Below, in pieces: positions 58,085-64,000 of a stretch of 64,000 bases of DNA. A program made the position numbers and the translations under genes. A model generated the notes under the pieces. It did no database searches and had not been told where the DNA came from. It saw only the letters and a list, made by a program, of their open reading frames with translations. Every line of letters begins with the position of its first letter. Position 1 is the stretch's first letter. The stretch comes from Hysterangium stoloniferum (taxonomy: Eukaryota > Basidiomycota > Agaricomycetes > Hysterangiales > Hysterangiaceae), in contig WHVD01000065.1 of assembly GCA_015178975.1 (NCBI GenBank), forward strand, positions 62,001-126,000, read 5' to 3'.

Positions 58085-59275
58085 CTCAAATAACTGGAAA
58101 GAGACAATCCTCAATAACACTGGATGAATAGAGAAGCTGTCAGAGTGTCACCAAAAAATATAGTATGATTTGGCTCAGGAATTGCAGAGGTTGACTATCA
58201 AGGATCAAACAATTTTCAAACTCCGGCATTGATTCTCTGTGGGTGCCACACACTGCTGTGAGGTGCCGCGAAAAGTGGACAATTGCCGCAAATATACATT
58301 TTTGCTTCAAACTAAAACATAGCTATATTTTGAATGGTAATACTCAAAATACCACTTTAAATAATATATTCTCTCACAAAAGGGGCTAATTCACACTTTT
58401 AAACATTAAAAACAGTCTTAAAGTAAATTAGCAGAGCCCCAGTAGGCAGATTGATATGTTATGAAGAATATATACAAACTATATCTATTTTATACTAGTT
58501 ACGTGCATATTTAAGGGTATCTTGAGGTGTTCGCGGCAGTCGCGACACCCTGCGTGGCACTTTCCCATAGCCCCCTCGCAGACCCAGTGGTCTTCATCCT
58601 CGCAATCTGCTAACCAATCGTCAACTAAGAACCTACTTCGTATGACCACCAGATGCATATCTATTGAAGAAGAAAGCTTCGTTTTTCACCACCTGACTTA
58701 TTTCTCTTAAAGACACAACACTACTTTGGCACTCATCGACACCCACATTATTGAACCAATTCCTCAGATCAACGACTGGGAACTGGTTATCTATACTCAG
58801 CCTTCCTCAGCGATCCATTTTTTCATGATGAGACAATAGATGGTCTAGGACACATTGCGGGCCTTCTGGATGCCAGTCCTTTAGGGCGAGCATTGTCAGC
58901 AGTACTACAGTGATAGGCCCCGAATCCATACTCGATAAATGGGCAACATTGTGCCATAAAGCATTCTCAGAATATACGAATCCACAATCTATAGAAAGTA
59001 AATGTATTGTGAAAAGAGGTGTTATAGTGAGGATCCTGCTAACATTTGGACCCATAATGCAATCGCAAAAACCTATACCATGACCAAGTGGTTACAAAAA
59101 GTGACTCCTAAGGCCCAAGAGCGTGACAAGGTGATGTTCCACTTAATGGCAGACAATCAACTTGCTTGAGAGCATTGCTGAGCACCTAAGATGCTGTGGA
59201 TTGGATGGTTGAATATGAATTGGAGGAACTGCGAGACGCGGGATGAGACCCTAATTGGAGTGTGAAGCTTGATAC
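58085..59275. other. No recognised gene
   Basis: Weakly protein-like plus-strand stretches (about 58530-58710 and 59070-59170, AKTYTMTKWLQKVTPKAQER) without a family. Possibly decayed transposon coding sequence. Confidence 0.25.
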
Positions 59276-60375
59276 TGTTAGAAGTCCTAGTGTTGCATGT
59301 CGTCAACACTCGGCTAATTGTGTACTATACAGTAGCTTAGTCATTGGATGTATTTAGGTAGGGACTTTGTCATCCCCTCACCCACATGAAATCCCGTTGC
59401 ATATCCTTACAGGTTATGGGCCCTGCCAGTTGCCTCTAATTTGCTTATCTACTGCTGCTATATCTAAACTACACCCCTTTGTCATTGTCAACATTGCTGC
59501 TCCTATTTTGAAAATTTTTGTTGGTGCAATGAGAGGTGAACTTACAAAGTGTGGTATTGGGACTAAAGATACTGTGGAGTGGCAGTGGAATATGGAGCAT
59601 GGTTTATTGGGAATGGACTAACAGATTGTTGTACCTGTTCCTGGGTTTGATGAAGACAACAACATTCGACTTCGAGTTCTGCAAACTGACCTTTGCAAAG
59701 TAGGCCTGTTGTCCCACGAGTGGCCAGGCTGAAGTACTCTGTTATTTGTGGGGACTAGCAGTTGTGAGCAGGGCTCTGCAGCCTAGCATGTGAAATCTGG
59801 GAGGTTAGGAGGATGTGTACTAGGAATTGTGAGCTGATGGTACTATTTGATGCTAACGTAGTGGAGGTGTGGTCTGGGAGGTTGGGGGAATGCGTTCTAG
59901 GAGCAAGGGTCACTCCAAGGTTTGATTTGATGCCAAAAGTACCAGATGGATTGTGTCTAGTGGGCACAGTGGGTGTGTCTTCAATTTTCGGATGGATTGC
60001 ATCTAGTGGGTGCAGGCACAATTTTTGATTTTGGATGGATTTTCGGACATATTTTCAGACAAGGTTTCGGACGGTTTTTGTGTCAAGTCAGCACAGGCGT
60101 ACGTTTTGAATTTCAGACAGATTTTTTGGATGGATTTTGCGCCAAGTGGGTGCATTTTCTTTTGTGTTAAAAGGATGTTTAATTTTTGGCTGGTATGTAT
60201 GGATCTACTATGGGCTCTCAACGACATGCAAAGTGGGCGTGTTATAAGTCCTAGTGTTGCATGTCGTTGACACTCGGCTAATTGTGTACTATACAGTAGC
60301 TTAGTCATTGGATGTATTTAGGTAGGGACTTTGTCATCCCCTCACCCACATGAAATCCCGTTGCATATCCTTACA
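59276..60375 (+). mobile_element. TRIM-type (Copia-primed) LTR element, looks whole
   Basis: Two direct 136-bp LTRs (59276-59411 and 60240-60375; TGTTA...CTTACA) differ at only three positions, about 2%, so the insertion is fairly young. Target duplication GATAC flanks it (59271-59275 and 60376-60380). The 5' LTR is followed at once by GGTTATGGGCCC, the half-tRNA-iMet primer site of copia-group elements. The 828-bp interior encodes no gag or pol, so it is non-autonomous, a terminal-repeat retrotransposon in miniature. Confidence 0.9.
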
Positions 60376-60380
60376 GATAC

Positions 60381-60780
60381 TTCCAAAATCATGATATGCG
60401 TATGCGTAGCAAAGGAATAGGTTACAATTGAATGCGTGACTTTATAACACAAGGACTAAACGAATGGTGCATCCTTTTTAAGCAGCAGAGAGACTGCAGG
60501 CCGCATGTGGTCTGAAGCTCCTACCCTTTATGCCATACGTTGAATATATTGGGGTACAAGTACGTCTAAATTATGAACGAGAATCAACAATAATTTCAAG
60601 CCGAATATCATTGGAAGGTCTCAGAGAATGTCCCACGTAGATATCTGTGATAGTGCGAGGCAAGTAATTTAGGAATAAAAGGAGAAATCACTTACTCGTC
60701 CCTGCCGAAATATGTCTTGCTCATCCCATCTTAAAAATATATGTTCAATCTGAAGGATGAGTGATATTATGGGGAAAGGT
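60381..60780. other. Spacer, no gene recognised
   Basis: No convincing ORF. Confidence 0.2.
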
Positions 60781-61100
60781 CTTCCATATCTTTAAATACG
60801 TGACACTCAATTGTCGGAAAAATCCGAAAATCCTAATCAGGCCTGTCGGCCCGACTGGGTGCCGGTTTGCCTGATCCCGGCTGCCCAGGGTCTGAACAGG
60901 CACCCAGCAGACTGGTCGTGCCTGGTGCAACCAAGATATCAGGCCGGCCGGGCTCTGCATGGACCTGCCCAGGATCACGCAGCCTGATCGGGGTCTGCAC
61001 AGATGCCCGGCAGCCTAACAAATTGATGGTAAGTTGTGACACATTACATAAGACATCAACTCGGCATCGACTCGCAAATTGTGGTGTGACATAGTGTCTT
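60781..61100. repeat. GC-rich dispersed repeat, uninterrupted copy
   Basis: Inverted relative to 26908-27600. It shares AAAATCCGAAAATCCTAATC, TTTGCCTGATCCCGGCTGCC, CAAGATATCAGGCCGG and GTAAGTTGTGACACATTACA. Being continuous, it shows the ancestral state of the copy split by an LTR at 27 kb. Confidence 0.65.
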
Positions 61101-61812
61101 CTACCATCATAGGTCTTCTATGTCACATTGACATGACCATCTCTCTCTATTTTTCCCTTGTCTTTGTTTCTTCCTCTCCCATCTCACAGAATGTTTTCAG
61201 CATCTGCGACTGTTCTTTTTTATGTAGGTTGCAATTGATATTACCGTTCACTTTCTCGGTTTCTCATATTAAAATTTATTCATTTAGACGCAGGGTCTAT
61301 CCCAAATCTTCAAGGGCGAGTACGGTGTCCCAACTGGATCAGGTCTAGATTTTGACAGCAATGAGTTAAATGCAAATGTCACCCATCAACTCGCCAAATC
61401 CGAACTCATTACATAATGGATAGTTTCACACTTAGAATTCTCGTTGACAATTGTCGACATCAACATTGCGGCCGCCTTCTATCACTGTCATCTTTCGCTG
61501 CCGGCCACCCAATATTACCGTCATTCCCTCCACTATCACCTCCGCTGCTGCCCACTATCATTGCCGCCGCTGCCCACTGTCGCGCCGCTCATATCATTGT
61601 CGTTGATGTCAGATACCGAGTCTGTGCTATCCCAGCCTAGCAACCCAGTACAATGTGGACAGGCAGCGTACAACCGGCGTGTCGGTCATTGGTTTAAACA
61701 AATTGAAGGGAAGCGGCTTCGACACAGGAGATATTTGGGCCTCACAAATTGTCGTGCGTATTCGGGCTTGTTTGTATAACCCTTGTTACTAATGAACTTC
61801 TATCATTTTTAG
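61101..61812. other. Spacer with an unrecognised ORF
   Basis: A frame from ATG 61606 reads MSDTESVLSQPSNPVQCGQA and HWFKQIEGKRLRHRRY. It looks protein-like but is unrecognised, and it ends near 61740 at a possible donor. Confidence 0.25.
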
Positions 61813-62407
61813 GATTTACCCCCAGACAGCACGTTTTTATCACTGCGGGATACTCTAGCAGAAACAGGTGGGAAGTTATTGGTGTCAACATTCAGCGCCA
61901 TGTCCACCGGAACAGTCAGCCCATGTTTTCCTCTTGTGCTCTCATAGCATCGCTCTTACATTATAGATAAGCAAAATCTACTCCACAGTCGAATGAGGAC
62001 GTCACTTTTGCACCAGGGAGTTTGTGATCAACTACCCAAATTGATTGAAATACTTGGGATGCTCGTCGAATTAAGAGAGTCGATCAAGGCGCTGGCTATT
62101 TGGTTCATCTTTCCATTATCTTAGGTATTGTTAAACCGTCTAAGCCCTCTTAGCATAATTGCGTAACTGTGCTTCTTATACACCTACACTGCAACTCAAG
62201 GAGTTCAACGTTCATTCACCTCCGGCAGGTTTACATCCAAAGCTAACAGGACCAGGTGATGCTGTCTACAACATTCCCACAAAATCTATTATCATCCGCT
62301 ATGCGAAACAGACCGAGGTCAGTGTGACACGGCTACAGCAAGCTGAAGTCAATGCTGATGGCTTAGGAATGGCATTCGACCGAGCGGGCTACAAAACGGG
62401 ATACTGA
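61813..62407 (+). pseudogene. Methionyl-tRNA formyltransferase fragments, interrupted
   Basis: Two plus-strand pieces resemble fungal mitochondrial methionyl-tRNA formyltransferase, which formylates initiator Met-tRNA. The first (61813-61905) is LPPDSTFLSLRDTLAETGGK-LLVSTFSAM, like the end of the catalytic domain. The second (about 62180-62390) is KEFNVHSPPAGLHPKLTGPG, DAVYNIPTKSIIIRYAKQTE and VSVTRLQQAEVNADG, like the C-terminal tRNA-binding domain. Between them lies a stretch resembling the N-terminus of the transposase that follows. The catalytic N-terminal half is not seen. Family call is moderate. Confidence 0.5.
61990..62120 (+). pseudogene. N-terminal piece of the integrase-core transposase
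   Basis: Reads QLPKLIEILGMLVELRESIK-ALAIW, which I recall from the N-terminus of the transposase family found at 62.6-63.3 kb. It sits between the two formyltransferase pieces. Confidence 0.35.
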
Positions 62408-62590
62408 AACTACAACCGTTTCCTCTTGAGGTGTTGTGAAGGACGAGACAAAATAAAAGGATGATAGCATTAGCTAAATATGCAGTATCGGAATCCTTCA
62501 GGGTCCGATCAATACAAGCACTGCCGTGAGTAATCTTCCACTGTCTCATATAATTATTGTTAACAGGTTTTCGAATAACCATTCATAGCG

Positions 62591-63272
62591 CCTTCTAAAG
62601 ACGAAAACATAAAGCAACTTCTCATTGAATACCACCGACGTGGCATTACCAACCGTAAGGTACTCAGCAAGCTACTTCTTGCAAAGCATGGGATCCAGAT
62701 GAGGTACAACTCATATCGCTCTCTAGACATTCAACCTCACTTTTTTCTTTTATTAGCGAAGCAACTATTGCTCGCCGTCGCAGGCAGCTTGGATTACAAG
62801 GCAGCGGCGCTACAATGAAGAGTCTCCCGAATACCATGAAGCGGCAACTCGTTCTTGACCAAATGGCTCAGGATCCCACAAGCCAACAAGGACCATGGGT
62901 AGTGAAGGAAGCCATTGCTGCAGGGACTGGGGTTAACTTAACACGGTATGTGTGTGCATTGCAGCGTACTGCATTTTTTAATAATTCTTTCTAGAAGTTT
63001 TATTACACAAACTATGCGGTTTCAAGACCCAACCAATTTCGCGATCAGACAACCAAGTGCAAGAAAGATAAATCGTTCGCCCCTTCTGCTATTGGGCCCT
63101 CATCAAGAGTGGAGCGGGGATGGTCATGACAAGCCTGCAGCGATTGGTTTTCCACTGTGGGCCATACAAGATTTATGTTCAGGGGCATGGCCGGGGATCC
63201 AGGTGCTTCCAAACAATCGTCTAAAGGTGGCGGTTGCGCATTTGTATTTGAGCTTGATCGAAAAGATGGGCG
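62591..63272 (+). CDS. Integrase-core (rve/DDE) transposase, 3'-truncated
   Basis: Three exons join in frame over introns 62704-62756 and 62946-62994. ENIKQLLIEYHRRGITNRKV-LSKLLLAKHGIQMS-EATIARRRQLGLQ is a helix-turn-helix DNA-binding region; KRQLVLDQMAQDPTSQQGPW and KEAIAAGTGVNLTR follow. LLLLGPHQEWSGDGHDKPAA carries the first catalytic Asp (WSGDGHDK) of an integrase-like fold, then LPNNRLKVAVAHLYLSLIEK. The family is common in mushroom genomes as single-ORF repeats. After the donor at 63273 the expected second half of the catalytic core is absent and a Copia scrap follows, so the copy is truncated. Confidence 0.65.
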
Positions 63273-63384
63273 GTGAGTTCTCCACCTGACAATTTATTGT
63301 ACTGATGTGATCCACAGAACTACTGGCTCCCTAACTCATACTCCAACGTCATGACACGTCCCAACATCTGGGCTGGTCCAATTG

Positions 63385-63690
63385 CAAAGGAGCTCACAGT
63401 GATGAACGAATGCAATTGTTTAGGACATTATTGATCCCCGCTGGTGCTCGTTTAATCCAAACACGCTGGACTTTTGCCAACAAGTATAATGGGGACGGTA
63501 ATCTAGTCGCACAAAAAGCACGCCTGGTTGCAAGGAACTTCACGCAAATTCCCGGAGTTGATTTCTTCAAAACATGTGTCTGTAGTCAGGTATGTGTCAC
63601 TACATATGAACCTCGCCATAGCGGCTGCCATGGACATGGAGGCATGGCAGATCGACTATGTAGCGGTTAATTCCCATCCACAGGCAATTA
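63385..63690 (+). mobile_element. Ty1/Copia reverse-transcriptase fragment
   Basis: IPAGARLIQTRWTFANKYNG, GNLVAQKARLVARNFTQIPG and, in another frame, MNLAIAAAMDMEAWQIDYVA are the conserved start of the Copia reverse transcriptase. About 100 codons, broken about twice. It lies between the transposase and the kinase. Confidence 0.8.
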
Positions 63691-63691
63691 C

Positions 63692-64000
63692 CTATATCGG
63701 ACCCTCGCTGGTACACCCGGAATCCCCCAGGTCCATCATTTTGGTCAAGAAGGCCTCCATAATGTCCTCGTCATCGACCTCTTCGGCCCAAATCTTGAAG
63801 ATCTTTTCGACATGTGCGGGCGCAAGTTTAGCGTCAAGTGTGTTTGCATGTTAGCGCGGCAGATGGTGTGTATTTAACTGTGTATATTTTGAGGATATGT
63901 GCTCATATTATACGGTTAACAGCTAACGCGGGTACAAGCTATACGCGACAAGAGCCTTATATATCGTGACATAAAACCCGACAACTTTCTCATCGGTGCG
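63692..64000 (+). CDS. Casein kinase 1 (Yck-like), partial, runs off the window
   Basis: The frame from about 63692 reads [40 protein letters not shown] and [18 protein letters not shown], and after intron 63866-63922 [26 protein letters not shown]. The YRDIKPDN catalytic loop and GPNLEDLFD are diagnostic of casein kinase 1; [13 protein letters not shown] points to the Yck1/2 branch, which acts at the plasma membrane. No stops are seen in this part. The ATP-binding lobe should lie upstream but is replaced by the Copia scrap, so this is either a 5'-truncated copy or a gene with an insertion. The C-terminus lies beyond the window. Confidence 0.85.

Overview
The window reads as a gene-poor, repeat-rich stretch of a basidiomycete nuclear genome, most likely from an Agaricomycete. 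The evidence is short introns of about 50-60 bp with GT-AG ends, protein families typical of mushrooms (NACHT/STAND proteins, FunK1-type kinases, GMC oxidoreductases, F-box proteins, an integrase-core transposase family), and many Ty3/Gypsy and Ty1/Copia remnants. No rRNA, CRISPR array or prokaryotic operon is visible. All homology calls rest on recognising motifs by eye; no database search was run.

Layout. 0-10.5 kb: a piece of UTP18, LTR fragments facing each other, two tandem arrays, a NACHT-NTPase relic and a degraded FunK1 kinase, then 22-bp minisatellites. 10.5-18 kb: a 5'-truncated chromodomain Gypsy element with unusual extra coding capacity between its chromodomain and its 3' LTR. 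18-27.6 kb: solo LTRs with clear 5-bp target duplications, a Copia scrap, and relics of an EH-domain protein and a JmjC (KDM4-like) demethylase. 27.6-33.6 kb: a small secreted-protein relic, a STAND N-terminal fragment, a COG8 fragment, and LTR pieces. 33.8-37.7 kb: a minus-strand, multi-exon gene for a membrane protein with extreme internal repetition. 38-42 kb: a GMC oxidoreductase cut at its 3' end and flanked by a direct repeat. 42.7-49.3 kb: a P-loop protein gene and an F-box gene. 50-60.4 kb: an AT-rich repeat zone with an LTR nested inside another LTR, a tRNA-derived SINE-like unit and a complete-looking 1.1-kb TRIM-type LTR element. 60.8-64 kb: a GC-rich dispersed repeat, a mosaic of methionyl-tRNA formyltransferase and transposase pieces, a Copia scrap, and a casein kinase 1 reading frame that runs off the end.

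Most recognisable host genes (UTP18, EH, KDM4, COG8, formyltransferase, NACHT, FunK1) are partial or interrupted, so the window looks like a graveyard of duplicated gene fragments rather than a working gene cluster. Genes with the best claim to function are the repeat-rich membrane protein (33.9-37.7 kb), the casein kinase 1 at the right edge and, less certainly, the F-box and GMC genes. I see no set of neighbouring genes that clearly forms one pathway.
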